A DNA stretch of 64,000 nt from Acidobacteriota bacterium. Its GTDB lineage: Bacteria > Acidobacteriota > Blastocatellia > Pyrinomonadales > Pyrinomonadaceae. Both the position numbers and the translations under genes were made by a program. The notes beneath the pieces were generated by a model, which saw only the letters and a list, made by a program, of their open reading frames with translations, had not been told where the DNA came from and did no database searches. The first letter of the stretch is position 1. Each line of letters opens with the position of its first letter. The DNA is taken from assembly GCA_020199835.1 (NCBI GenBank), contig JAIVJV010000008.1:434001-498000 (forward strand), in the 5' to 3' direction. Of the stretch, positions 8,416 to 18,176 are shown in pieces.

Positions 8416-8601
8416 TCAATACTCGTCCTCGTCTTCCTCTTCCTCGAGGCTCTCATCTTCGACAATGTCCAATTCGACAGGATCGAGTCCAACAACCTCC
8501 AATTCGGTACTACACTCTTCACAAGTCACGATTTCGCCCTTGTCCGTGTCCAAATCAACGTGAACATCAGCATCACATTCCGGGCAAGTTCCGGTCGGCA
8601 C
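8416..8601 (-). CDS. LysW-like small zinc-ribbon acidic protein without the C-terminal Glu
   Basis: A 61-residue protein with zinc ribbon CPEC (6-9) and CEEC (28-31), then TELEVVGLDPVELDIVEDE. This closely follows LysW, the amino-group carrier of the alpha-aminoadipate/ornithine route, in which the substrate is attached to the side chain of a C-terminal Glu in an EDWGE tail. Here the tail is a run of acidic residues ending DEY, so the attachment residue is not at the terminus. No lysine-pathway genes (lysX, lysZ) lie nearby. It may be a LysW-derived protein with another job; the fold call is firm, the function is not. Confidence 0.8.
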   Translation of the reverse strand: MPTGTCPECDADVHVDLDTDKGEIVTCEECSTELEVVGLDPVELDIVEDESLEEEEDEDEY

Positions 8602-8898
8602 TGTTTCTTCCTCCCCCGCAGTCTTAGGTAGAAGGCAAGGGTACTCCCCTTAGTCGGGAGAGCACCACAACCTTGTAAGCAACCAAATCAATCTACCCGC
8701 GAGTGCTGGAATTTGCAACAGTCTTTTTGGACCAAAAACCGTGGTTCCCCACACTGTTTCTTGCCGTACAAAGCCAATCTCTTTACAGAGGCTAACCGGA
8801 GTGCGTGTCGTGCCCAAATCTGTTTCGACACGAAACATCAAAAGCAATAATTCGCCACATGTTGGGCGTTAGAAAACGACCTTGGCGCCGCTCGGTAC
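8602..8898 (+). other. Intergenic stretch without a recognisable gene
   Basis: About 300 bases between the LysW-like gene and a peptidase relic. A short open frame on the minus strand (8650-8847) has no family resemblance or ribosome site. Just upstream, at 8325-8410, imperfect copies of a GGCAATTGCC-type palindrome occur. I see no RNA gene or coding function here. Confidence 0.4.
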
Positions 8899-9233
8899 GT
8901 GCGAGCTGAAATCAACCTGTCGCCGAAACTGGACCACGATGATCTGCCTTACGTCTTCAGCACACGTCCACGGGATCGCATTGTGGAAACAACTTTGCAA
9001 TACGAACTCGTACATGTAGTGATTCACATGCGCGGCGGCGCAAAAAACGCGGCGGTTGGCTCGCAGAAGGAATCGCGCTTTATGTGGCCGGTGAAGGAAA
9101 ACTGATCCAACAGAACGCTGAAAATAAATTGAAACGTGTGGCGCAGCGAAGCTATGATGACCCCGGCACTGCTTCAACCAGCCGCGAAGCTCTGACCCGG
9201 CGAAGTTTTAGGCCCGCCGAACCGTCAACGTAA
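8899..9233 (+). pseudogene. Relic of a gluzincin (peptidase MA-like) domain
   Basis: Two frames together give a recognisable fragment. Frame 1 reads TLQYELVHVVIH, the position where peptidase-MA-like proteins have HExxH. After a six-A run near 9042 the match continues in another frame with WLAEGIALYVAGEGKLIQ and ends at a TAA at 9231. In intact members the pattern is HELxHxxI, then WLxEGxA. Here the first zinc His is Tyr, the frame is broken, and no upstream domain or start is seen, so this is a dead fragment. A sequencing error at the A run could explain the shift but not the lost His. Confidence 0.6.
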
Positions 9234-9263
9234 GCGCCACACCGCAGTTTGAAAGACAACTCC

Positions 9264-11699
9264 ATGAACCTCCTTAAGCCCCCACTCATCTGTTTGCTGC
9301 TGGTTTCGATCATCGCAACTCCCATTGCCGGTCAGCAGAAACGCCGCACAACAGAAAAACCTCCCGCTAAGGCGCCAGCCGCTCCCGCGCCGGCACCTGT
9401 ACCTCCCGTCACTTTCGACACGCTGATCGCCGCCGAGTCTTTCAAGATCTACGGCGAGGTGCGCAGTGTCGGCCAACTCGTCCGCTCCAATGCCGCCAAT
9501 GACGTGCTCGAGCCGATTCTAAGGCTCGGTGGTCCACAGACGGAGTTCCGCAATCTCATTGGTTGGTTGAGACGTCATGCTGACGATCTGATGACCTCTC
9601 GCATGCTGGTTGCGGCGTTGCCCAACTTAAAAGAAGTTCCAGACGTCGTAGTCGCGATCGAGTTTTCCTCGGCAGAGGAAGCCACGAAGCTCGAATCGCA
9701 GTTGAACAGCATTCTGTCGAACGTTCTCCCGCCCCTGCCGCAAAGCGGTGTTAAGGACGAACCGCAGATTTCCACAAAAGCAGATCGAGAAAAAGCAGAG
9801 AAAGAGAAAAAGATGGCCCCGCAGGCGAACGAACCACCCAAGCCCGCTCCGGCGCCAACACCCGCTTACCACCTGCAACGCGCCGATTCCCTGCTGCTGA
9901 TCACGCCTCGGCCGTTTGAACTCAAAAAGCTTCGTCCCAAGGGAAGCAAACTTCTTTCGGAAGACACCAACTTCCGTGTTGCTTACAACCGGTTCAGTTC
10001 GGAACCGATCTTCGTCTACATCGACTTCGACGCAATTACCAAAGCCCAGGAAGAGCGCATGAAGGACATGGAGGAGCTGCGGAAAAAAGCAGAAGAAGAG
10101 CAAAAGGCCTTAGAGGAAAAACTGAAAGCGGAACCGCCACCGCCAGCGGAAGAAGGTGGCGAAGGAGAACCTGGTGAAGAAGGCGAGGCGATGCCCGAAC
10201 CAACGCCAGCGCCCGGAGTGCTAACCGCGGCGGGCGCGACCCCGGCTACGGAATCGGAACCTTCTGAATCGCAGAGGTTAGCGAATGCGTTTAGCGGGCT
10301 ACGCATGTATTTGTTCCAAAACATACCTGACCTGCCGAGCGGTGTCGGCATCGCCTTTGCGCCTGAGAACGAATCGTTTGAACTGCGCGTTCTGCTGGTT
10401 AACTCTCCCGGTGAGACGAGCGATCCGATTCCCATCTTCGGCGGCATTCGCTTAGGGGCGCCAATCTCGCCGGAGTCGGCGCGTGTTTTGCCCGCGAGCA
10501 CTGAAATGTTGGTGATGATGTCCATCGACTACCCGGAGATCCACTCGCGAATGTCGTTGATGGAAGCACGCGAGACGTTTTTGAATGTCGAGAGCGAAGG
10601 TCAACCTACAGGCGAACTGCGCGCTACAGTCGGCGCAGCCGACGATGAAATGTTCGCGCCACTGAAAACAATCGAGAAGCTACTCAAGATCAACATCAAA
10701 GACGAACTGCTTCCGGTGCTTGGTTCGGAACTCGCGATCGGCTTGCCCGCCACCGGGTACGTTCCATTTGGACCGCCTATCCTCTCACCGCAAGCGGAAA
10801 CTAAAAAGGGATCAGAAGCAGCGACGGCGGTTCCGAACGCTCCGATCGTCGCGATTTCAATTCGCGACCGGGAAGCGGTTCGCCAGCTCATGCCAAAGGT
10901 ACTGGCTGGATTCGGAGGTAAAGCCGCTGCCTCCTTGGCCCAAACCGAACGCCGCGAAGACACCGAACTCGTTTCGATCGCCAACATGTTTGCTTACGCG
11001 TTCGTCGGAAACTTCCTCGTGCTCTCTCCGGATGCCGCGGCTACACGCTACGTCGTCGACTCATATTTAAAAGGCGAGACTCTGTCCGCCGATCCGCATT
11101 TCAAAAACTCCACTCGCTGGCAACCGCGCCAGGTGCAAGGACAGGTCTACATCTCACCGGCAATGGCGGAGAGTTATAAAATGTGGGCCAACAGCTCGAG
11201 CACGCACCTGACCGATGACGCGCGCAACTTCATCACGCGTTTGAGCACGAACCCGCAACCGATCACCTACTCGCTTTCAAACGACGGCCTCGGTGCGCTG
11301 CATGAATTGCGTGTTCCCAAAAACATCATCGCCCTCGCAGCAGTTGGTATGGCCAGCGCTGAGAACCCCCCGGAGGCGGCAAAGAACGAGCGAAGCGCAC
11401 TATACGCGCTTTGGCGGATTGCGAGCGCTCAGCGGCAATACAAGGAAAAAACCGGCACGAGTTACGGCTCGATTGAACAGTTAATCGAGACAGAGATATT
11501 GTCGAAGGACGCGGTCGAAGCCGCGGGTTACAAAATCGACTTCAGATTGACGGGGGACGGATTCGAGGTGACCGCGGTTCCCACGGAGTATGGCAAGACC
11601 GGAAAGCTGTCGTTCTTTTTGGACAAGTCAGGCGTCGTCCGCGGCGCGGACCGTGGTGGCGCGGCCGCAAGTGCTTCCGACCAGCCGGTTAATTACTGA
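9264..11699 (+). CDS. Large exported protein of unknown function
   Basis: I prefer the ATG at 9264 over the TTG at 9249; it gives a signal peptide ending near IAG. The 811-residue product has a Pro/Ala-rich linker (about 30-50), a region with [21 protein letters not shown], a long charged helix likely to form a coiled coil ([19 protein letters not shown], about 275-300), a Pro/Glu-rich spacer, and a C-terminal part with repeated statements on residual activity such as GSELAIGLP and [18 protein letters not shown]. This last pattern resembles DUF3352-type proteins, as does the protein at 38229. No catalytic motif is seen. It ends 11 bases inside the convergent S9 peptidase gene. Confidence 0.8.
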   Translation: MNLLKPPLICLLLVSIIATPIAGQQKRRTTEKPPAKAPAAPAPAPVPPVTFDTLIAAESFKIYGEVRSVGQLVRSNAANDVLEPILRLGGPQTEFRNLIGWLRRHADDLMTSRMLVAALPNLKEVPDVVVAIEFSSAEEATKLESQLNSILSNVLPPLPQSGVKDEPQISTKADREKAEKEKKMAPQANEPPKPAPAPTPAYHLQRADSLLLITPRPFELKKLRPKGSKLLSEDTNFRVAYNRFSSEPIFVYIDFDAITKAQEERMKDMEELRKKAEEEQKALEEKLKAEPPPPAEEGGEGEPGEEGEAMPEPTPAPGVLTAAGATPATESEPSESQRLANAFSGLRMYLFQNIPDLPSGVGIAFAPENESFELRVLLVNSPGETSDPIPIFGGIRLGAPISPESARVLPASTEMLVMMSIDYPEIHSRMSLMEARETFLNVESEGQPTGELRATVGAADDEMFAPLKTIEKLLKINIKDELLPVLGSELAIGLPATGYVPFGPPILSPQAETKKGSEAATAVPNAPIVAISIRDREAVRQLMPKVLAGFGGKAAASLAQTERREDTELVSIANMFAYAFVGNFLVLSPDAAATRYVVDSYLKGETLSADPHFKNSTRWQPRQVQGQVYISPAMAESYKMWANSSSTHLTDDARNFITRLSTNPQPITYSLSNDGLGALHELRVPKNIIALAAVGMASAENPPEAAKNERSALYALWRIASAQRQYKEKTGTSYGSIEQLIETEILSKDAVEAAGYKIDFRLTGDGFEVTAVPTEYGKTGKLSFFLDKSGVVRGADRGGAAASASDQPVNY

Positions 11700-13650
11700 A
11701 CCGGCGCTTCGCCAGGTTGTCAATCGTCACCTGTTCGACGGGCTCGGCCAACTCAAAACCAAAGATTCGCGAGTAGAAATAAAGCTCTCCGTCCAGCGCC
11801 CGCTTGATGTTTTTTGCTTGCCTGAAGCCGTGCTGCTCGCCCTCGAAAGCGACGTACGCCACTGGAAATCCCTTCGCCCGCATCGCTTGAACCATCTTCT
11901 CCGCCTGGTTCGGCGGTACGACCTTGTCTTCCAAACCCTGGAAGAAGATCACCGGACACGACAGACGCTCGGGAAAGTTTATCGGTGAACGTTCGTAGTA
12001 GATGTCGCGACGTTCCGGATACGGACCCAATAACCCGGTGAGATATTGCGATTCGTACTTGTGCGTGTCACGGGCCAGCGCCTCAGCGTCGCTGACACCG
12101 AAGTGACTCGCGCCGGCTTTGAACGTCTTACGAAAAGTCAGCGCGCAGAGCGTTGTGTAACCGCCGGCGCTGCCCCCGGTAATGATCAAACGATTGGCAT
12201 CGACTTCGCCCCGGTTCGCGAGATAACGCGCGCCGTTGGCGCAATCGTCCACGTCAACGATGCCCCACTTCTTGTTGAGCCGTTCGCGATATTGCCGTCC
12301 ATAGCCGGTGCTGCCGCCGTAGTTGACGTCCAGTACTGCGAATCCGCGGCTGGTCCAATACTGGATCGAAAGACTCAACGCCGTCGAAGCGGCCGCGGTT
12401 GGGCCACCATGACTCTTCACGATCAGCGGCGGCTTTTCGTTGTCAGGTGCGCGGTAGTCTGGATTCTGCGGCGGATAAAAGAAACCATGGGCCGTGAGTC
12501 CACCTTCGGTCGGAAACTCGATCGCGCGCGGGACGGAAAAGTAACGCGGAAAGATCTCGAGGTCGTTCGATCGGCGCAACGTTTCGAACTGCTTCGTATT
12601 TACGTCGAACTTGACGATCGAGACTACGTCGGTTGGCGAGCCGCCGCGAAAAACAACCTGTCCATCGTGCGCGCGCACGTACTGAATGTCAGTGTACGGA
12701 CAATCCACAGTGGTCAGCTTGCCGGTGCCTGTGTCGATTAGGCCAAACGTGGAAACACCTTGCTCGACGTGGCTGCACGCGATCAACTCCGATGAGATAA
12801 ACGCGTAACACGACATGCCAAAGACCCATTGCGGCATACCGAGTTCTCCTTTTAATTGAGTGACACTTTCGATCTCTCCATCACTCGAAATGCGATGCAG
12901 GTTCCACCAGCCGTTTTTGTCACTCGCGAAATACAACACGCCATCCGGCGACCACTCAGGCTGAAAGATTGACTCTGCCTTGCCGCCCGCGATGCGGCGG
13001 GTTGACGTCAACGATCCATCTTCACCAAACTCGCCCACCCAGAGTTCGCAGCCGTCCCAAGGCATATTTGGATGGTTCCACGTTAGCCAGGCGAGATGAG
13101 TGCCGTCGGGACTGACGCGTGGCGAAGAGTAAAAATCATTACCTTCGAGCAATACGCGGCCGGGTTCAGTGTTCCCCTCGAGATCGAGCGCGACGATGGA
13201 GGTTGACGCCTCTACGCCGGCGTTGCGGTGATCTTCGCGAACGCAGATCAGCCGTCCGCGAGCTTCGTCGAGGCAGTAATCCGCATAACGCACGTCCTCA
13301 GCAGGCGTGATCGCTCGCGGCTCGGCGCCGCTGTCCTGTCGATAAACGCGCTGATCAGAAAAGTTTGAAAAGTAAACGGTGCCGTTGACCGAGAGGTAGT
13401 CGCCACCGCCGTACTCATGAACACGGGTGCGCGCGTTGAACGGCTGCGGTGTCAGAGCGGTTTGTGCGCCGCTTAGGTCCCGCTTGACGATGACGTTGCG
13501 GCCGCCTTCGGTCGGACGCATCTCAATCCAGTAAATGTCGCCGCCGTCGAACGTAGGTTGGCCAAGACCGACCGAGCCGCTGACAATGAGTTCTGACGTG
13601 ATAGGTGATTTCCAAGAGCCGTACGGTGCGATCTTTGGTGAGTTTGACAA
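11689..13650 (-). CDS. Prolyl oligopeptidase family S9 peptidase (acylaminoacyl-peptidase-like)
   Basis: This 653-residue protein has an N-terminal beta-propeller (about 30-370, with WSPDG-type repeats) and a C-terminal alpha/beta hydrolase. Catalytic residues are S494 in GGSAGGY, D575 in GLEDKVVPP and H607 in [14 protein letters not shown] at 413-420 supplies the oxyanion hole. There is no signal peptide, so it should act in the cytoplasm on short peptides, removing dipeptides or acylated residues. The gene converges with the large exported protein and is divergent from gamma-glutamyltransferase, another peptide-recycling enzyme. Confidence 0.93.
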   Translation of the reverse strand: MSNSPKIAPYGSWKSPITSELIVSGSVGLGQPTFDGGDIYWIEMRPTEGGRNVIVKRDLSGAQTALTPQPFNARTRVHEYGGGDYLSVNGTVYFSNFSDQRVYRQDSGAEPRAITPAEDVRYADYCLDEARGRLICVREDHRNAGVEASTSIVALDLEGNTEPGRVLLEGNDFYSSPRVSPDGTHLAWLTWNHPNMPWDGCELWVGEFGEDGSLTSTRRIAGGKAESIFQPEWSPDGVLYFASDKNGWWNLHRISSDGEIESVTQLKGELGMPQWVFGMSCYAFISSELIACSHVEQGVSTFGLIDTGTGKLTTVDCPYTDIQYVRAHDGQVVFRGGSPTDVVSIVKFDVNTKQFETLRRSNDLEIFPRYFSVPRAIEFPTEGGLTAHGFFYPPQNPDYRAPDNEKPPLIVKSHGGPTAAASTALSLSIQYWTSRGFAVLDVNYGGSTGYGRQYRERLNKKWGIVDVDDCANGARYLANRGEVDANRLIITGGSAGGYTTLCALTFRKTFKAGASHFGVSDAEALARDTHKYESQYLTGLLGPYPERRDIYYERSPINFPERLSCPVIFFQGLEDKVVPPNQAEKMVQAMRAKGFPVAYVAFEGEQHGFRQAKNIKRALDGELYFYSRIFGFELAEPVEQVTIDNLAKRRFSN

Positions 13651-14014
13651 GCCAGGTGCTCTGCTCCTTGCGGTTTTGTTCGAAAATTTACCTGTTTCCA
13701 GCGCCGTGAAACTTTGCGGACTTTTTAGTTACAACCTCGCAAAGGCTTTACAAGGTTGATGCAACCTACGTTTTCCTGAGGGCAGCTAGTATCAGCCCGT
13801 CGTTAATTCTCCATGGGAGAACTGAGATAAAGGCAAGGGCACTGGTCTTGGGGGAGGTCAGTGCCCTCTCTTTTTGTCTCCGATAATCTTACCAGTACTC
13901 CGCTTTCTCCTTCAGCAAAATTAACCGTTGCGTACTTTGTAGGCTGATTTTCTTGACTGCCACGCCGAACCGAACGACAATTCGCCGGTCTTAAATAAAA
14001 GAGGTGGCTCACCG
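13651..14014 (+). other. Structured divergent intergenic region, possible leader or small RNA
   Basis: This 364-bp gap lies between divergent genes. On the plus strand it contains three inverted repeats in a row: CAACCT/AGGTTG around 13733-13758, TTCTCC/GGAGAA around 13807-13821, and a 9-bp stem at 13836-13867 that is followed by a T-run. A terminator here, before any plus-strand gene, implies a short transcript that ends at about 13875, either a small RNA or a regulated leader of the gamma-glutamyltransferase gene. No known riboswitch class is recognised. Confidence 0.35.
13836..13875 (+). terminator. Intrinsic terminator-like hairpin ahead of ggt
   Basis: Perfect stem AGGGCACTG/CAGTGCCCT with a 14-nt G-rich loop, followed by CTCTTTTT. 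It is about 140 bases upstream of the gamma-glutamyltransferase start, so it may work as an attenuator or end a small RNA. Confidence 0.6.
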
Positions 14015-15877
14015 ATGACCTTCTGGAAACGACGCACTATGGCATTTTGCCTCGTTGCGTCCTTTATCTTCGCCAGTTTTCCTTTAACAACCAATACCAG
14101 CGCTGACACTTTCCGGCCGGTCGTGCGTGGCAAGCGCGGCGTCGTCGCCGGGGGCCAACCGCTTTCGGTCGAAGCCGGTCTGCGGATTCTGCAACGCGGC
14201 GGAAACGCTGTTGATGCGGGCGTGGCCGCGACTCTCGCGGCGTCAGTCATCGAGTTTTCCCACTTCTCTTTCGGCGGCGAGGTGCCGATCCTGATCAAGT
14301 TGAAAGGCCAGAAGGTGGTGGTCATCGAGGGTATGGGCCAGGCGCCGATGCAGGCCACGCGCGAGTTCTTCGTTAGCCGCAGCCAGGGTGACGCGACCAG
14401 CGGCACGACGATGCCGGGCGCGAGAAAGGGCGGTTTGATTCCATCAACCGGACCACTGTCTGCGACGGTGCCCGCGGTTCTCGATGCTTGTGTCACCGCT
14501 CTCGACAAGTTTGGTACGAAGACGTTGGCCGAAGTGATGGAACCGGCGATTGAACTCGCCGACGGTTTTCCCCTCGACGAACTGCGCGTTCAGTACATTC
14601 GCACCCGCTCGTCAATCTTTTCGCAGTGGCCCGATGCGAAACGTGTTTTCCTGCCGAACGGCGTGGTGCCGAAAGTGGGCGAGATCTTCGTGCAGGCGGA
14701 CCTCGCACGGACGCTGCGCGAGATCGTGCGCGCTGAGAAACTCGGTTCGCGCGGCACGCGCAGTAGCCGGCACGCCGGTTTGATGGCGGCGCGCGACTAT
14801 TTCTACAAAGGTCCAATCGCGCAGCGCATCGGTGCTTACATGCAGGCCAACGGCGGCCTGATTCACCGGGATGATTTCGCGAAGTTCTCCGCAAACGTAG
14901 GCGAACCCGTGTCGGCGAACTATCGTGGTTACGAGGTTTATAAAGCCGGTTTCTGGACTCAAGGTCCGGCGATGGTCGAAACCCTCAACCTGCTCGAAGG
15001 TTTTGACTTGAAGAAGATGGGCCATAACTCGCCCGATTACATTCACACGCTCACCGAAGCACTCAAACTCGGGCTCGCGGATCGCGATCGTTACTACGCT
15101 GATCCGAATTTTGTAAAAATCCCGATGGTCGAACTGTTATCAAAAGACTACGCCGCGCTCCGGCGTCCCCTCATCGATCAGCGACGCGCTTCGATGTCTC
15201 AGTTGCCCGGCGATCCGTTGAACAAAAAACCGATTCTGGCTAGCTCCACCCAAATAATAGGTAGAGCGTCGGCGGTGCCGGAGCTCGAACGAGCTAACGA
15301 TACGACGTGCGTCAACGTCGTCGATAAAGAAGGCAATCTCTTCAGTGCAACGCCGAGCGGCGCCTGGCTGCCGGCGGTAGTTGCCGGCGACACAGGCGTG
15401 TTGATGGGCCAACGCTTGCAATCCGCCCTCACCGATCCGAACCACCCGAACGTCGTGGCGCCAGGAAAACGTCCACGCATAACGTTGACGCCGACGCTCG
15501 TGCTCAAGGACGGTCAGCCGTATATGGTGCTCAGCACGCCCGGCGGCGACAACCAGGACCAGGCACTGTTGCAAGTGCTGCTGAACATCATCGAGTTTGG
15601 CATGAACCCGCAGGAGGCCGTCGAAGCCGCTCGTTTTGACACGCAGCATTATGTGAGCTCGTTCGACGATCACGAGTTTCTGCCGGGTTCCCTTAATCTC
15701 GAGTCGCGTGTAGGTTTGAAGACGATTCAGGAACTCTCACAGCGTGGACACAAAGTGAAGACGCAAAGCGAGTGGGGCACGCTCTCAGCGCCAACCGTCA
15801 TCATTTACGATCCGAAAACCGGCGTGGCCTCGGCCGGAGCCGATCCGCGTCGCAGCCGTTACGCCGTTGCGTGGTAG
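14015..15877 (+). CDS. ggt: Gamma-glutamyltransferase (gamma-glutamyltranspeptidase)
   Basis: A 620-residue preproprotein with a signal peptide (about 1-30), as usual for periplasmic enzymes that cleave glutathione and other gamma-glutamyl compounds. The N-terminal signature GGNAVDAGVAATLAASV is present near 60. The self-cleavage nucleophile is T430 in NDTTCVNVVD, and the small subunit has FSATPSGAW and LSTPGGDNQDQALLQVLLN. These are the expected residues for maturation and catalysis. In the usual glycine-rich FGGG segment the text is FSHFSFGGEVPI, which is close but not typical and may alter the substrate pocket. The gene is single, with a structured leader upstream. Confidence 0.93.
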   Translation: MTFWKRRTMAFCLVASFIFASFPLTTNTSADTFRPVVRGKRGVVAGGQPLSVEAGLRILQRGGNAVDAGVAATLAASVIEFSHFSFGGEVPILIKLKGQKVVVIEGMGQAPMQATREFFVSRSQGDATSGTTMPGARKGGLIPSTGPLSATVPAVLDACVTALDKFGTKTLAEVMEPAIELADGFPLDELRVQYIRTRSSIFSQWPDAKRVFLPNGVVPKVGEIFVQADLARTLREIVRAEKLGSRGTRSSRHAGLMAARDYFYKGPIAQRIGAYMQANGGLIHRDDFAKFSANVGEPVSANYRGYEVYKAGFWTQGPAMVETLNLLEGFDLKKMGHNSPDYIHTLTEALKLGLADRDRYYADPNFVKIPMVELLSKDYAALRRPLIDQRRASMSQLPGDPLNKKPILASSTQIIGRASAVPELERANDTTCVNVVDKEGNLFSATPSGAWLPAVVAGDTGVLMGQRLQSALTDPNHPNVVAPGKRPRITLTPTLVLKDGQPYMVLSTPGGDNQDQALLQVLLNIIEFGMNPQEAVEAARFDTQHYVSSFDDHEFLPGSLNLESRVGLKTIQELSQRGHKVKTQSEWGTLSAPTVIIYDPKTGVASAGADPRRSRYAVAW

Positions 15878-15913
15878 AAGTCGATGTGAAACCAATCCTA
15901 AAGGAGTCCCCTA

Positions 15914-16351
15914 ATGAAGATCCTCTTAACTCTTTTTGCTTTCGCGATCGCTTTCATCGTTCAAGCCAACGTGGCGGCAGCGCCGGATTTGCCGAAACCG
16001 GTGCTCGCGTTTCGCGGACAGGAGCACTACGAAGCCGGCGGCAACAAAATGACGCGTTATCATTTCGAAGTCGCTAACAAGGAAGAGTTTCCGGCAGAAC
16101 TTTTTACAGCTTCGCCGGATCTGCCGCCTTGTGGAACGAACACAAAGGCCTCTCGCACATGGGTGGACGTTTATGACCAGAGCGGAAAGCGCTTGAATGG
16201 GTTCTGCGCCCTAAGTAAGCCGGCGGATCTGACAAAGATCTGGTTCGCGCTGCCTCAGGACGAAGTGCCGCCGAGCTGGGTGTACATCGAGATGAACGAC
16301 CGCAAGGCCAATACGAAACAAAAATCGAATCTTGCTGAGACAACAATGTAG
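15914..16351 (+). CDS. Exported protein of unknown function, 145 residues
   Basis: A GGAG-type site precedes the ATG and residues 1-23 form a signal peptide ending AAA. The mature protein contains a beta-rich segment RYHFEVANKEEFPAELF and a Cys pair (PPCGTNT and NGFCALS) likely to form a disulfide. Similar small proteins are scattered through bacteria without assigned function. It lies 36 bases after ggt and 30 bases before the peroxiredoxin gene, so the four genes to 17441 may be co-transcribed. Confidence 0.78.
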   Translation: MKILLTLFAFAIAFIVQANVAAAPDLPKPVLAFRGQEHYEAGGNKMTRYHFEVANKEEFPAELFTASPDLPPCGTNTKASRTWVDVYDQSGKRLNGFCALSKPADLTKIWFALPQDEVPPSWVYIEMNDRKANTKQKSNLAETTM

Positions 16352-16381
16352 TTTTAATTCTGACTATTAGGGGGAATCATC

Positions 16382-16879
16382 ATGGCATTAGCAGAAGGTC
16401 AACGCTTCATAGACTTCAAACTTCAGAACCAGGACGGCAAGAGCGTCTCGCTCGACGACTTCAAAGGCAAGTGGCTCGTGCTTTACGTCTATCCGAAAGA
16501 CGACACGCCGGGCTGCACGATTCAGGGAAAGTCGTTCACGGCGAGTAAAGAAGAGTTTGACGCGGCTAATATCGCCGTCGTGGGCGTCAGCGAAGACGAC
16601 ATTGAGTCGCACAAGAACTTTGGTAACAAGTTTGGGTTCACGATCGACCTGCTCGCGGATCCGCAGCACCAGCTTTTGAACGCGGCGGACGTGGGCCAAA
16701 GCGACTACAAGGGAACGATGTACTGGAACCGCACCAGTTTCGTGATCGATCCTGAAGGCAAGTTGCGCAAGATTTATCGCAAGGTAAATCCTGAGGGTCA
16801 CGAGCAGGTGCTGCTCGAAGACATCAAACAAATGCAACAGCAACAGGGACAAGCTCAGGGCAGCGGAAGTCGCGGATAA
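16382..16879 (+). CDS. bcp: Bcp/PrxQ-type thiol peroxidase (1-Cys form)
   Basis: A 165-residue AhpC/TSA-fold protein without signal peptide. The peroxidatic Cys is C45 in PKDDTPGCT, preceded by LVLYVYPKDDTP; the Arg partner is in NRTSFVIDP. It should reduce hydrogen and organic peroxides with thioredoxin or a low-molecular thiol. Many Bcp proteins have a second, resolving Cys five residues on (CxxxxC); here that place is Lys and there is no other Cys in the protein, so it should act as a 1-Cys enzyme. A GGGGGAATC sequence precedes the ATG. The Gln/Gly-rich tail is not conserved. Confidence 0.93.
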   Translation: MALAEGQRFIDFKLQNQDGKSVSLDDFKGKWLVLYVYPKDDTPGCTIQGKSFTASKEEFDAANIAVVGVSEDDIESHKNFGNKFGFTIDLLADPQHQLLNAADVGQSDYKGTMYWNRTSFVIDPEGKLRKIYRKVNPEGHEQVLLEDIKQMQQQQGQAQGSGSRG

Positions 16880-16880
16880 A

Positions 16881-17441
16881 ATGCTCGCATACGTCTTCTG
16901 GCATTGGCCGCAAGCGAGCGTAGACACGAAAACCTACGTAGCTCATCTCGAGAGCTTTCATCGCACGCTCGCGGCCAATAAGCCAGAAGGCTTTCAGCGT
17001 TCCGTTGTCTTTCAGATCGAAGATGCTGACTGGTTGCAGACTCGCGGTGGGGCATACGAAGAGTGGTATTTACTCGACGATTCCGCCGCGATGGACCCGT
17101 TGAACGACGCCGCGGTTTCCGGCGTGTGCGAGGAACCGCATAACCGCGTCGCTCGTGAAGCCGATGGTGGCACCGGCGGCTTGTATCGCTTGCGAGCCGG
17201 TGCGGGAGTTTTAAGCGACGCGAGATTTGCGGTTTGGTTATCGAAGCCCGCAGGCGTGACGTACAGAGATTTTTACGAAGCGCTCAGTCCGTTGACTTCA
17301 CAGCCGGGCGTCGCGTTGTGGGGACGGCAGATGACGCTTGGACCAACCACCGAGTTTTGCCTTCACAGTCAGAATCCGGTGCAACTGCCGGCCGGGTTTG
17401 GTGGCCGCCAATTTCCTCTTGGTCCGCTAATCAGTACCTAA
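16881..17441 (+). CDS. Conserved hypothetical protein, 186 residues
   Basis: It begins immediately after the peroxiredoxin stop, so it is probably in the same transcript. The sequence starts AYVFWHWPQASVDTKTYVAHLESFH and contains GAYEEWYLLDDSAAMDPLND, a pattern of a cytosolic alpha+beta dimeric barrel-like protein; the function is unknown. No signal peptide or metal site is seen. It converges with and overlaps the next gene by 15 bases. Confidence 0.75.
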   Translation: MLAYVFWHWPQASVDTKTYVAHLESFHRTLAANKPEGFQRSVVFQIEDADWLQTRGGAYEEWYLLDDSAAMDPLNDAAVSGVCEEPHNRVAREADGGTGGLYRLRAGAGVLSDARFAVWLSKPAGVTYRDFYEALSPLTSQPGVALWGRQMTLGPTTEFCLHSQNPVQLPAGFGGRQFPLGPLIST

Positions 17442-18176
17442 AACCACCTCTAACGGACAGTGATCCGAAGCGGCCCTGATTCGTTCTTCTGGATCGGTGA
17501 TCACTGTACATTTCAACAACCGCTCGCGAAATGCTCGTGGCACAAAAGCGTAGTCGAGCCGGACGTGCGGATCCCACGTCGGAAACGTGTATCCCTTGTC
17601 GTCGTGCAACGTGCGATAACCATCGTTGTAACCTGCATCAAGCATTAATTGGATCGTTTCGCGTTGGAGTTTGCGGCCGCTGATCCAGATCAAAGCTTTG
17701 ATCCACCCCGGCAGGCGATCCATCTCGAGGATGTCGCCGGGCGCGAGCGTGTTGAAGTCGCCTACGAGTACGTGAAAACCGTGCTGGTGGCGTTTGATTC
17801 CTTCCAGCAGCGCGCGGATCTCGCGTGCGCGGCGTCGTTCGTCCCACTTCGAAAACCGCGCGCTGAGGTGAAGGCCAAAGACGCGTGTCTCGCTGTTGTT
17901 CGGGATGATCTCGAGAAACGAGTGACGCGCGCCGGCGGGATAGTGCCACTCGTGATACGAAACTTTCTTTTTGCTGATGAAGCCGATCGAGTGATGACGT
18001 CGTGAAGCCCAGAACGGAAAGCCGGTCGCTTTCGCGATACGTTCGATGACGTCCGGATAGATCGCTTCCTGGAAAACAACAAGATCCGGATCAGCGGCTG
18101 TGATCGTTTCTGCGAGTGGCTGTTCGCGGCCGACGCCGCCGAAGCGGATGTTGTAACTGAGCAACTTCAGCGTCAC
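17427..18176 (-). CDS. Endonuclease/exonuclease/phosphatase (EEP) family protein, cytosolic
   Basis: I start at the GTG at 18176 because its A overlaps the stop of the upstream gene (GTGA), and the longer frame only mirrors that gene. The 249-residue product carries EEP motifs: LLSYNIRFGG at the N-terminus, DLVVFQEA, GLHLS, VGDFNTLAPGD and the final SDHCPLEVVL. Catalytic Asp/His pairs are thus complete. It is a Mg-dependent phosphodiesterase or nuclease. It is coupled to the nucleotidyltransferase-like gene before it, which suggests that the two act on one nucleotide or phosphodiester substrate. Confidence 0.88.
   Translation of the reverse strand: MTLKLLSYNIRFGGVGREQPLAETITAADPDLVVFQEAIYPDVIERIAKATGFPFWASRRHHSIGFISKKKVSYHEWHYPAGARHSFLEIIPNNSETRVFGLHLSARFSKWDERRRAREIRALLEGIKRHQHGFHVLVGDFNTLAPGDILEMDRLPGWIKALIWISGRKLQRETIQLMLDAGYNDGYRTLHDDKGYTFPTWDPHVRLDYAFVPRAFRERLLKCTVITDPEERIRAASDHCPLEVVLGTD

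Noticed and set aside
8861..8870. Integron attC-like core GTTGGGC
   Set aside because: No complementary R'' partner within a usual distance and no integrase; only a 7-base match.
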